Assembly: GCA_019417975.1 (NCBI GenBank) | Contig: DYCT01000020.1 | Span: 1,430 to 13,536 of the forward strand | DNA length: 12,107 nucleotides | Origin: Bacteroides sp. | GTDB lineage: Bacteria > Bacteroidota > Bacteroidia > Bacteroidales > Bacteroidaceae | Direction: 5' to 3' | In this document: positions 1 to 6,400 of the stretch, piece by piece | Layout: each line of letters starts with the position of its first letter | How positions within the stretch are numbered: the stretch's first letter is position 1 | Translations under genes and position numbers: made by a program | The notes under the pieces: model-generated | The model's input: the letters and a program-made list of their open reading frames with translations, nothing else | What the model was told of the DNA's origin: nothing | Database searches by the model: none

Positions 1-2291
1 ATGTGAGAGTCGATGGGGAAGTGTGCGAGGTGATGCATGGAATGAAGCTGGATCGCTATAAGAATCACGACATCGAAGTGGTGATAGATAAACTGATTGT
101 GCGCGAGGGGAAAGATGACAAACGCCTGAAGCAGAGTGTAGCTACTGCCATGACGCAAGGTGACGGATTGATGCTTATCTTGGATTTGGAAACCAACGAG
201 GCAAGGCATTATAGCCGCCGATTGATGTGTCCTGTTACCGGTTTGGCTTACCGGGAGCCGGCTCCTCATAATTTTTCGTTCAATTCACCTCAAGGAGCAT
301 GTCCGCGTTGCAAAGGTTTGGGATATGTCAGTCAGATTGATATAAGCAAAGTGATTCCAAATCAGGAACTCTCGGTCTATGAAGGAGCTATTGCGCCCTT
401 AGGTAAGTATAAGAACGATATGATATTCTGGCAGATAGCTTCGCTGTTGGAGAAATATGGGTTGGATATAAAAACACCCGTCAAAGAGTTTCCCGAAGAG
501 CTGATTGATGAAATCCTAAACGGTTCGGACGAGCGGATTAAAATCAAAGCTGCGGTGATGCATACCTCTTCAGACTATTTTGTGACTTATGAGGGCATTG
601 TGAAGTATATCCGCATGTTGCAGGAGAAAGATATGTCGGCCACTGCTCAGAAATGGGCGGAACAGTTTGCGCATACAGCAGTTTGTCCAGAATGTCAAGG
701 CGCACGGCTGAACAAAGAGTCGCTTCATTTTTGTATTCACGATAAAAACATTTACGAACTGGCTTCGATGGATATTTCTGAGCTGTACGAGTGGTTGAAA
801 CATGTAGATGAGTTCTTGTCCGACAAGCAGAAACTGATAGCTGCAGAGATATTAAAGGAAATCAGAAGCCGCTTGAAATTCCTGTTGGATGTGGGATTGG
901 ATTACGTGTCGTTAAATCGTTCTTCCGTTTCACTGTCTGGTGGTGAAAGTCAGCGTATCCGTTTGGCTACTCAGATAGGTTCACAGCTGGTCAATGTACT
1001 GTATATACTCGACGAACCCAGTATCGGACTTCACCAGCGCGATAATTTACGCTTGATTAATTCGTTGAAAGAATTGCGCGACAATGGGAATACGGTAATT
1101 GTGGTGGAACATGACAAGGATATGATGCTTGAGGCTGATTATGTAGTGGACATGGGCCCCAAGGCCGGACGCCTGGGAGGTGAAGTGGTCTTTGCCGGTA
1201 CACCGCAGGAAATGTTGCATACAGATACGTTGACTTCGCAGTATCTGAGTGGAAAACGAAGCATAGAGATTCCTGCCGAGCGTCGTGCAGGAAATGGACA
1301 TTCTTTGTGGTTAAAGGGTGCTCGTGGCAATAACTTGAAAGGTGTGGATGTGGAATTTCCCTTGGGCAAGCTTATTTGTGTGACCGGTGTGTCGGGAAGC
1401 GGAAAATCAACACTTATCAATGATACCTTGCAGCCGATTCTCTCACAACGTTTTTACCGTTCGCTACAAGAACCGTTGGCCTACGATTCAATAGAAGGTT
1501 TGGAGTATATCGATAAAGTGGTAAGTGTAGACCAATCGCCATTGGGACGTACTCCGCGTTCCAATCCGGCTACCTATACCGGCGTGTTTTCTGATATCCG
1601 CACGTTGTTTGTCGGACTGCCTGAAGCAAAGATCAGAGGATATAAACCCGGACGTTTTTCGTTTAATGTATCGGGCGGACGATGTGAAGCGTGCGGGGGA
1701 AATGGTTATAAGACCATCGAAATGAACTTTTTACCCGATGTATATGTGCCTTGTGAAATTTGTCACGGAAAACGTTACAACCGTGAAACACTAGAAGTAC
1801 GTTTTAAAGGGAAATCGATTGCCGATGTGCTGGATATGACCATCAACCGGGCTGTTGAGTTCTTTGAAAATGTGCCGCAGATTCTGAATAAGATTAAAGT
1901 GTTGCAGGATGTAGGGTTGGGCTACATCAAACTTGGACAGTCGTCTACAACCTTGTCGGGTGGTGAAAGTCAGCGTGTGAAGTTGGCTACCGAACTATCC
2001 AAAAGAGATACCGGAAAGACGTTGTATATCTTGGACGAACCAACTACCGGACTTCATTTCGAGGATATCCGTGTACTGATGGGGGTACTGAACCGGCTGG
2101 TTGATAAGGGGAATACGGTAGTCGTAATTGAGCATAACCTTGACGTCATCAAAATGGCCGACTATATCATTGATATGGGACCTGAAGGAGGAAAAGGGGG
2201 AGGATGCTTGTTGAGCTGTGGAACTCCCGAAGAGGTGGCACTATCCGATAAAGGATATACTCCTAAATTTTTGCGCGAAGAGCTGAAATAG
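1..2291 (+). CDS. uvrA: UvrA, excinuclease ABC subunit A (5' end cut by window)
   Basis: This is the damage-recognition ATPase of nucleotide excision repair, which loads UvrB at lesions. The reading frame enters from the left edge (first whole codon at position 3, a GTG that is not the real start). About 762 residues are visible, so roughly the first 170-190, including the first Walker A, lie outside. Fragment numbering: zinc module C76/C100/C103, with Thr79 where the second Cys is expected; CPECQGARL at 227-235 (C228, C231); ABC signature LSGGESQR at 311 followed by Walker B LYILDEP; second Walker A GVSGSGKST at 462-470; C-terminal C4 zinc finger C561/C564/C584/C587 (CxxC-19-CxxC); second LSGGESQR at 651; second Walker B at 674-680. 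It ends with a TAG stop, with no frameshift seen. ybaK follows 49 bp later on the same strand. Identity is secure from the two complete signature/Walker B sets and the zinc fingers. Confidence 0.97.
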   Translation, partial: VRVDGEVCEVMHGMKLDRYKNHDIEVVIDKLIVREGKDDKRLKQSVATAMTQGDGLMLILDLETNEARHYSRRLMCPVTGLAYREPAPHNFSFNSPQGACPRCKGLGYVSQIDISKVIPNQELSVYEGAIAPLGKYKNDMIFWQIASLLEKYGLDIKTPVKEFPEELIDEILNGSDERIKIKAAVMHTSSDYFVTYEGIVKYIRMLQEKDMSATAQKWAEQFAHTAVCPECQGARLNKESLHFCIHDKNIYELASMDISELYEWLKHVDEFLSDKQKLIAAEILKEIRSRLKFLLDVGLDYVSLNRSSVSLSGGESQRIRLATQIGSQLVNVLYILDEPSIGLHQRDNLRLINSLKELRDNGNTVIVVEHDKDMMLEADYVVDMGPKAGRLGGEVVFAGTPQEMLHTDTLTSQYLSGKRSIEIPAERRAGNGHSLWLKGARGNNLKGVDVEFPLGKLICVTGVSGSGKSTLINDTLQPILSQRFYRSLQEPLAYDSIEGLEYIDKVVSVDQSPLGRTPRSNPATYTGVFSDIRTLFVGLPEAKIRGYKPGRFSFNVSGGRCEACGGNGYKTIEMNFLPDVYVPCEICHGKRYNRETLEVRFKGKSIADVLDMTINRAVEFFENVPQILNKIKVLQDVGLGYIKLGQSSTTLSGGESQRVKLATELSKRDTGKTLYILDEPTTGLHFEDIRVLMGVLNRLVDKGNTVVVIEHNLDVIKMADYIIDMGPEGGKGGGCLLSCGTPEEVALSDKGYTPKFLREELK

Positions 2292-2340
2292 ATTTTGCAT
2301 ATTAGGTTATATATATAAATAGGTAAAGAGATTCTGAACA

Positions 2341-2829
2341 ATGAAAATCAATAAAACAAATGTGGCCCGACTGCTCGACAAGGCAAAGGTAGCTTATGAG
2401 CTTATCCCATACGAGGTAGACGAAAACGATCTGAGTGCAGTGCACGTGGCTGCTAGTCTGGGAGAAGACATCGAACAAGTGTTCAAAACTTTGGTACTTC
2501 AAGGTGATAAGACCGGCTATTTCGTCTGTGTGATTTCCGGTGAACATGAAGTGGATTTGAAACTTGCAGCGAAAGTGTCGGGTAACAAGAAATGCGATTT
2601 GATACCGATGAAAGATTTGTTGCCAATTACCGGATATATTCGTGGAGGATGTTGTCCCATCGGGATGAAGAAACATTTTCCAACCTATATCCATGAAACT
2701 TGTCTTCAGTTTCCTTTCATTTTTGTGAGTGCCGGAGTGCGCGGAATGCAGATAAAGTTGACTCCTCAAGACTTGATAAAGGAGGCTCGTGCTGAAATTT
2801 GTTGTTTATTTGTTGAAAAAAACAGTTAA
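2341..2829 (+). CDS. ybaK: YbaK/EbsC-family Cys-tRNA(Pro) deacylase
   Basis: A cytosolic single-domain editing enzyme of 162 residues (the family is usually about 155-165). YbaK hydrolyses Cys-tRNA(Pro) that prolyl-tRNA synthetase makes by mistake. Visible family features: VFKTLV with K49 at the position of the essential lysine of E. coli YbaK (Lys46), the GYIRGGCCPIG block at 98-108 (usually TGYxxGGxSPxG), and VSAGVRGMQIKL near 129-140. The Ser of the SPxG block is Cys105 here. The ATG at 2341 follows an A/G-rich stretch, AGGTAAAGAG (2321-2330), and matches the usual N-terminus. It lies 49 bp after uvrA with no terminator between them, so co-transcription is plausible. Function is assigned from family knowledge; related aminoacyl-tRNA deacylases such as ProX are the alternative. 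Confidence 0.9.
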   Translation: MKINKTNVARLLDKAKVAYELIPYEVDENDLSAVHVAASLGEDIEQVFKTLVLQGDKTGYFVCVISGEHEVDLKLAAKVSGNKKCDLIPMKDLLPITGYIRGGCCPIGMKKHFPTYIHETCLQFPFIFVSAGVRGMQIKLTPQDLIKEARAEICCLFVEKNS

Positions 2830-2877
2830 TCCGGTGAATATTCTGTTGTAAAATGAAGGGATATATGAAGATTATCT

Positions 2878-2885
2878 TATCTTTG
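2878..2885 (+). promoter_or_regulatory. Putative Bacteroides-type -7 box for the POT transporter
   Basis: TATCTTTG matches the Bacteroides -7 consensus TAnnTTTG exactly and lies 44 bp before the transporter ATG, leaving a leader of about 35-40 nt that is very A/T-rich. I find no good TTTG -33 element at the usual 19-21 nt spacing; the nearest TTG is at 2846-2848, which is too far. The call therefore rests on one box plus sensible placement. Confidence 0.42.
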
Positions 2886-2929
2886 CAATCATGAATATTT
2901 ACTTTATTAACTAATTAAATCTTAAATTT

Positions 2930-4609
2930 ATGTTTGAAAATCAGCCCAAGGGGCTTTATGCATTAGCTTTGGCTAACACGGGTGAACGTTTCGGTTACTA
3001 CACGATGCTTGCCATTTTTACTTTGTTTTTGCAGGCAAAGTTTGGCTTTAGCTCCGTTGCCACCTCCAACATCTTTGCTGGATCCCTGGCATTCGTTTAT
3101 TTCCTCCCTATTTTAGGTGGTTACCTGGCCGATAAGTTCGGTTACGGTAAAATGGTTACTTCTGGTATCATTATCATGTTTATCGGTTACACTTGTCTGG
3201 CTGTTCCGACAGGTGGTGACGCTATAGGTGTGGCTGCCATGTTTGGCGCCTTGTTCCTTATTGCTTTAGGTACAGGTTTGTTTAAAGGAAACTTGCAGGT
3301 AATGGTAGGTAACCTTTACGATGATCCTAAATATGCCGACAAACGCGATACTGCATTCAGCCTTTTCTATATGGCTATCAATATTGGTGCTTTGTTTGCT
3401 CCTACTGCAGCTTCTAAAATTACAGAACACTTCATGGGTAAGGCTGGTTTGAAATATCAAGGCGATATCCCGGCTCTTTGCCATGAGTATTTGAATAAAG
3501 GCACTGAGATGGCTGCTGAGTCATTGGATAAGTTGAATAACTTTGCTCAGGCTCAGGTTGCTGCTTACGATGGTAACTTAGGCGATTTTGCTAACAACTA
3601 TATCAATGAGTTGTCTCTTTCTTACCATTACGGCTTTGCTGTAGCTTGTCTTTCTTTGGTTGTGTCTATGGCTATTTATCAGATTTTCAAAGGTACATTC
3701 AAACATGCCGATGTCAATACAAAACAGGCTGCCGCTGCTCATGAACCGGTGGCTGAATTGACACCCGAGCAGACTAAACAGCGTGTCACTGCTTTGATTC
3801 TGGTGTTTGCTGTAGTTATCTTCTTCTGGATGGCATTCCACCAAAATGGTTTGACTTTGACATTCTTTGCACGTGACTATACCGCACGTACAGCTACAGG
3901 TGCATTGGGTATGAGCTTCAATGTAATCAACTTGGTTGCGGTTATTATGTTGATTTATGGCTTGTTCTCATTCTTCCAGTCAAAAGAGAATAAGGGTAGA
4001 CTTGTTCCGGGTATTGTATGCTTACTTGCTATTGCTTTCTTGGGCTATCGATATGCTTCAGAAGCATCTTCAGAAATCGAATTGTTGCCTCAGATGTTCC
4101 AACAGTTTAATCCCTTCTTCGTAGTAGCTCTTACTCCGGTATCTTTGGCTGTGTTTGGCGCTTTGGCAAAACGCGGTAAAGAACCTTCTGCTCCTCGCAA
4201 GATTGGTATTGGTATGTTGATTGCAGCTGTAGGTTTTACTGTAATGGCTGTTTGCTCATTCGGTCTGCCTACTCCAAATACAGATGGTGCTACCAGTGTA
4301 GAACCGGGCTTGCTCGTTTCTCCGGGTGTATTGATTAGCACTTACTTGGTATTGACATTTGCAGAATTGTTCCTTTCCCCGATGGGTATTTCTTTCGTGT
4401 CGAAAGTAGCTCCTCCGAAGTACAAAGGTTTGATGATGGGTCTGTGGTTTGGTGCTACAGCAGTCGGTAACTATTTGGTTTCTATTATCGGTATGTTGTG
4501 GGGTCGTATGAACTTGTGGGCATTGTGGTCAATTTTGATTGTACTTTGCTTGATTTCTGCTGTATTCATCTTCTCTATGATGAAACGTTTGGAAAATGCT
4601 ACAAAATAA
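2930..4609 (+). CDS. POT/PTR-family proton-coupled di-/tripeptide transporter (MFS)
   Basis: An inner-membrane major facilitator protein of 559 residues that should import di- and tripeptides with protons. Family features: TGERFGYY at 17-24 (the ExxERFxYY motif of TM1), GTGLFKGNLQ with Lys119 in TM4, FYMAINIGALFAP at 146-158 (PTR2 signature FYxxINxG), FFWMAFHQNG at 298-307, and FAELFLSPMGISFVSKVAP at 477-495 with Glu479 (GELxxSPxGL motif). Hydrophobic segments alternate along the whole length, consistent with about 12-14 TM helices. A polar loop of some 65 residues (about 162-226) separates two of them, longer than in many family members. Asn16 occupies the first Glu position of ExxER. The gene probably has its own promoter (2878) and ends at a strong terminator (4637). 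It converges on the S9 peptidase gene, a plausible source of its substrates. Substrate range cannot be read from sequence. Confidence 0.92.
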   Translation: MFENQPKGLYALALANTGERFGYYTMLAIFTLFLQAKFGFSSVATSNIFAGSLAFVYFLPILGGYLADKFGYGKMVTSGIIIMFIGYTCLAVPTGGDAIGVAAMFGALFLIALGTGLFKGNLQVMVGNLYDDPKYADKRDTAFSLFYMAINIGALFAPTAASKITEHFMGKAGLKYQGDIPALCHEYLNKGTEMAAESLDKLNNFAQAQVAAYDGNLGDFANNYINELSLSYHYGFAVACLSLVVSMAIYQIFKGTFKHADVNTKQAAAAHEPVAELTPEQTKQRVTALILVFAVVIFFWMAFHQNGLTLTFFARDYTARTATGALGMSFNVINLVAVIMLIYGLFSFFQSKENKGRLVPGIVCLLAIAFLGYRYASEASSEIELLPQMFQQFNPFFVVALTPVSLAVFGALAKRGKEPSAPRKIGIGMLIAAVGFTVMAVCSFGLPTPNTDGATSVEPGLLVSPGVLISTYLVLTFAELFLSPMGISFVSKVAPPKYKGLMMGLWFGATAVGNYLVSIIGMLWGRMNLWALWSILIVLCLISAVFIFSMMKRLENATK

Positions 4610-4636
4610 TCAGTAACTGACTATTTAAGATAGATT

Positions 4637-4673
4637 ATCGGGTGTGTCTGTAAAAAGGCACACCCGATTTTTA
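4637..4673 (+). terminator. Intrinsic terminator of the POT transporter gene
   Basis: A perfect 10-bp stem (ATCGGGTGTG at 4637-4646 with CACACCCGAT at 4659-4668) has a 12-nt loop and is followed by TTTTTATTT. It starts 27 bp after the stop codon. It should also limit transporter read-through into the insertion sequence. Confidence 0.88.
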
Positions 4674-4743
4674 TTTCTGCTCAATGGCTTAATCGTGTAG
4701 GGGAGTTATACCCATTTATGCAAACGTCAGACTACTCCTTACT

Positions 4744-4751
4744 GCAAAGGT
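4744..4751. repeat. Left target-site duplication of the IS256-family element
   Basis: GCAAAGGT here is repeated exactly at 6137-6144, immediately outside the other end of the element. Eight bases is the usual duplication size for IS256-family transposition (8-9 bp), so the two copies mark the insertion boundaries. Confidence 0.88.
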
Positions 4752-4776
4752 GGTAGTGTTTCATTCAGTGTGTCTG
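4752..4776 (+). repeat. Left terminal inverted repeat (IRL)
   Basis: The left end begins GGTAGTGTTTCATTC and closes with AGTGTGTCTG. Against the reverse complement of 6112-6136 it matches at 20 of 25 positions; mismatches fall at positions 2, 5 and 13-15. The conserved blocks are TGTTTCA and AGTGTGTCTG. Confidence 0.88.
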
Positions 4777-4782
4777 GAGTGA

Positions 4783-4810
4783 GTCTTCAGACCTTTTAGT
4801 TTTGCAAATA
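4783..4810 (+). repeat. Left subterminal inverted repeat
   Basis: Starting 7 bp inside IRL, this stretch resembles the reverse complement of 6065-6093, with one single-base gap. Shared blocks are GTCT-CAGA, a T-rich tract, and AGnTTTGnAAATA. Such a repeat could be a second transposase-binding site. It contains TAGTTTTG (4797-4804), which fits the Bacteroides -7 consensus and points inward on the plus strand. Confidence 0.6.
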
Positions 4811-4828
4811 TATCAATTTATCTGTTAA

Positions 4829-4865
4829 CTCATCGGCAGGCATGCCTGCCGATGAGCATTTTTAT
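4829..4865 (+). terminator. Perfect 28-bp palindrome with T-tract at the transposase 3' end
   Basis: CTCATCGGCAGGCA (4829-4842) is followed by its exact reverse complement (4843-4856), giving a 12-bp stem with a CATG loop, or a 28-bp fully symmetric site. On the plus strand it is followed by CATTTTTATT, so it looks like an intrinsic terminator against transcripts entering from the transporter side. On the minus strand it begins 5 bp after the transposase stop codon but lacks a T-run, so termination there would be weaker. A protein-binding palindrome is the alternative. Confidence 0.65.
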
Positions 4866-6028
4866 TCGTCCGGGAATAGAATCCTGTCAAGATCGATTCT
4901 CGGGACCTGCCTCAGGTAGGACTTCTTGTCCATGGCAGTCTTTCCCATAAGCAGGATGACCGATTCCTCGTTGGGCATTGCCCCGCGCATCCTCGTGACC
5001 TGCCTAAAGTCCTTCTGCAGCCGCTCAATCCAGTTCGTGGTGTAGATCATGGACTGGATGCGGTGGTCGTAATTCAGGTAGGTGAAATACGCCTTGTAGG
5101 AAGCATCCTCACCGCGTCTCCTGATACTTCTGTAATACCTGCCCCATTTAGCACAGAACTGCTGCCACTCATCCCAGGCCTGTTCCACGGTATAGTTTCT
5201 GTCTCCTGTGCGGAAGACCTGTCTCAGGTCGTCAGCAACATCCCCCTTGTCACCGTTGCGGACATCGCTCAGTATGTTGCGCTTCAAGTGGGTGGTGCAT
5301 CTCTGGAGGCTGGTGCCGGGAAATACCTCACTGATGACATCATCAAGTCCCTTGAGACCATCCGCACATATGAGCCCTATTTTCGAGACACCTCTCTCAT
5401 AAAGGTCATTGAGCATCTCTCCCCAGCCAAGGGCGCTTTCCGTTGGCTTGTTATAGATGCCGAGAACCTCTCTGGTCTTGTCCTCTTTGACGGCAAGGAT
5501 GACATAGAAAGCTTCCGTATCAACGCTGCGCTTGCGGTGGATCTTGATATGGACGCAGTCAATGAACACTACAGGATAATAGCTCTCCAGAGAGCGTTCA
5601 AGCCACTCGGTGACATCACGGCGCAGATAGTCAAGCATCCTCGATATGCTAGCCTTGCTGTAGTGCTCCCCATAGATATCGTTGAACACTTCCCCGACCT
5701 GTTCCTGCGTCAGGCCTTTGGTGTACAACGTGCCTGCCAGACGTTCGCACTCTTCCTCCTGCTCACGCAGTATGGCAAGTATGCGGGGATGGAAGTTCCC
5801 GTATCGGTCACGTGGTATACGGAAGGTCAGTGTCCGTCCGTGACCATATGTCCTGCCAGGACGGTAGCCGTTACACTTGTTCCCTGCTAGACCTTCTTCC
5901 TGAAGATACTCCCTGCGTTCTGACACCATGAGGCTCTCAAGCATTATCTCCATCAGGTCCTGTAACCCGTTTTCTTTTTCCGTATGCTTGCATATTAGCT
6001 CGGAAAGTTGTTCCTTTGTGAAATCCAT
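4862..6028 (-). CDS. IS256-family DDE transposase
   Basis: This 388-residue protein (IS256-family transposases are usually about 390-400) catalyses movement of the surrounding element. The catalytic triad is visible as D157 (VVFIDCVHIKI), D223 (LICADGLKG) and E335 (TTNWIERLQ). The family's C(2)H signature is present as C244/H247 (LQRCTTHLKRN). The N-terminal half contains GNKCNGYRPGRT (49-60), the usual basic glycine-rich stretch ahead of a DNA-binding region, and SKASISRML (124-132), a helix-turn-helix-like segment. The ATG at 6028 fits the normal N-terminus. No frameshift or premature stop is seen, so it should be active if expressed. Transcription probably starts from the box at 6071-6078. 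The long plus-strand open frame across it is a shadow. Confidence 0.95.
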   Translation of the reverse strand: MDFTKEQLSELICKHTEKENGLQDLMEIMLESLMVSERREYLQEEGLAGNKCNGYRPGRTYGHGRTLTFRIPRDRYGNFHPRILAILREQEEECERLAGTLYTKGLTQEQVGEVFNDIYGEHYSKASISRMLDYLRRDVTEWLERSLESYYPVVFIDCVHIKIHRKRSVDTEAFYVILAVKEDKTREVLGIYNKPTESALGWGEMLNDLYERGVSKIGLICADGLKGLDDVISEVFPGTSLQRCTTHLKRNILSDVRNGDKGDVADDLRQVFRTGDRNYTVEQAWDEWQQFCAKWGRYYRSIRRRGEDASYKAYFTYLNYDHRIQSMIYTTNWIERLQKDFRQVTRMRGAMPNEESVILLMGKTAMDKKSYLRQVPRIDLDRILFPDE

Positions 6029-6064
6029 AAAGTCTACTCTTTTTTTAGTTTTTGTTTGTTTTGC

Positions 6065-6093
6065 TATTTACAAATCTAAAAAAATCTGTAGAC
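6065..6093 (-). repeat. Right subterminal inverted repeat
   Basis: This is the partner of the left subterminal repeat (4783-4810), lying 18 bp inside IRR rather than 6 bp inside IRL. The reverse complement reads GTCTACAGA, then a T-tract, then AGATTTGTAAATA. It overlaps the putative transposase promoter, so transposase binding here could repress its own synthesis (inference). Confidence 0.55.
6071..6078 (-). promoter_or_regulatory. Putative -7 box for the transposase
   Basis: On the minus strand this reads TAGATTTG, an exact match to the Bacteroides -7 consensus TAnnTTTG. It would start transcription near 6064-6067 and give a leader of about 36-40 nt. The expected TTTG at the -33 region is not evident. 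The box also lies in the right subterminal inverted repeat, so it may serve transposase binding instead or as well. Confidence 0.42.
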
Positions 6094-6111
6094 TTTTTTA
6101 TTATCCTATTT

Positions 6112-6136
6112 CAGACACACTTTTTGAAACAGTATC
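6112..6136 (-). repeat. Right terminal inverted repeat (IRR)
   Basis: The reverse complement begins GATACTGTTTCAAAA and closes with AGTGTGTCTG, matching IRL at 20 of 25 positions. It directly abuts the right copy of the target duplication. Confidence 0.88.
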
Positions 6137-6144
6137 GCAAAGGT
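6137..6144. repeat. Right target-site duplication of the IS256-family element
   Basis: This GCAAAGGT copy is identical to 4744-4751. Deleting one copy plus the element restores the presumed pre-insertion sequence between the transporter and peptidase genes. Confidence 0.88.
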
Positions 6145-6334
6145 TGAAACTCTCTACTGCTTTCACTATATATCTGTGGTTGGTCTATTGCATGACGACT
6201 GTTGGCCGATTGTCGCGTGATGTTGAGCTTTATCGGAAGGCAATAATTTTGAGAACCGGATTGAATAGGCTTGGGTAGGGTTATAGTATGTTCTTTAGAG
6301 TTTTGCCGAATGGTAATAGGTGTGGATGGAAGAT
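6145..6334. other. Intergenic remainder right of the insertion, no supported gene
   Basis: About 190 bp between the right target duplication and the peptidase terminator. I see no conserved coding sequence, structured RNA or clear promoter. The only candidate is a small open frame that becomes continuous with sequence left of the element when the insertion is removed (4718-4750 joined to 6145-6278); see the findings. Confidence 0.5.
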
Positions 6335-6372
6335 ATAAAAAAGGCTGAACTCTTTTGGAAAATTCAGCCTTT
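6335..6372 (-). terminator. Intrinsic terminator of the S9 peptidase gene
   Basis: A 10-bp stem (AAAGGCTGAA at 6340-6349 with TTCAGCCTTT at 6363-6372) has a 13-nt loop. On the minus strand it runs into a T-rich tail. It lies 28 bp after the peptidase stop codon and should stop peptidase transcripts from entering the insertion sequence in the transposase-sense direction. Confidence 0.82.
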
Positions 6373-6400
6373 GATAAGATTGTTATAGGATAAAAATCTG

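Larger units (their letters stand above)
6029..6096 (-). promoter_or_regulatory. Inverted repeat bracketing the transposase promoter and abutting its start codon
   Basis: AAAGTCTAC at 6029-6037 and its exact reverse complement GTAGACTTT at 6088-6096 are separated by 50 bp. In the transposase-sense strand the downstream arm occupies the nine bases directly before ATG, and the upstream arm lies about 20-30 bp before the likely transcription start. An RNA starting at the internal promoter would lack the upstream arm. An RNA entering from outside would contain both and could fold over the ribosome-binding region. This is the arrangement known from IS10 and IS50; applying it here is an inference. 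Confidence 0.5.
4752..6136 (-). mobile_element. Complete IS256-family insertion sequence, 1385 bp
   Basis: The element has imperfect 25-bp terminal inverted repeats (20 of 25 match), a single full-length transposase gene on the minus strand, and an 8-bp target duplication outside both ends. Nothing in it looks broken. By eye the transposase gene is richer in G/C and in G/C-ending codons than the flanking housekeeping genes, as expected for a recently acquired element. It landed in the gap between the convergent transporter and peptidase genes, where it damages neither. Each flank has an intrinsic terminator (4637 and 6335) that reduces incoming transcription. Confidence 0.93.

Noticed and set aside
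2292..2340. A separate promoter for ybaK in the uvrA-ybaK gap
   Set aside because: There is TTTG at 2294-2297 and a TATATATAAAT stretch, but no TAnnTTTG box at the right distance. Co-transcription with uvrA is simpler.
2302..2769. A 155-codon minus-strand open frame over ybaK
   Set aside because: It is a shadow of ybaK, which has the conserved Lys49 and GGCCPIG motif; the antisense product has no recognisable features.
5063..5890. A 275-codon plus-strand open frame opposite the transposase
   Set aside because: It is an antisense shadow of the transposase gene. It resembles no family I recognise, and the minus strand has an intact catalytic triad.
5928..6278. A 116-codon plus-strand open frame crossing the right IS end
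   Set aside because: It runs from antisense transposase sequence through the inverted repeat into the flank, so as written it is an artefact of the insertion. Only its right part is considered, as a possible remnant of a split small frame.
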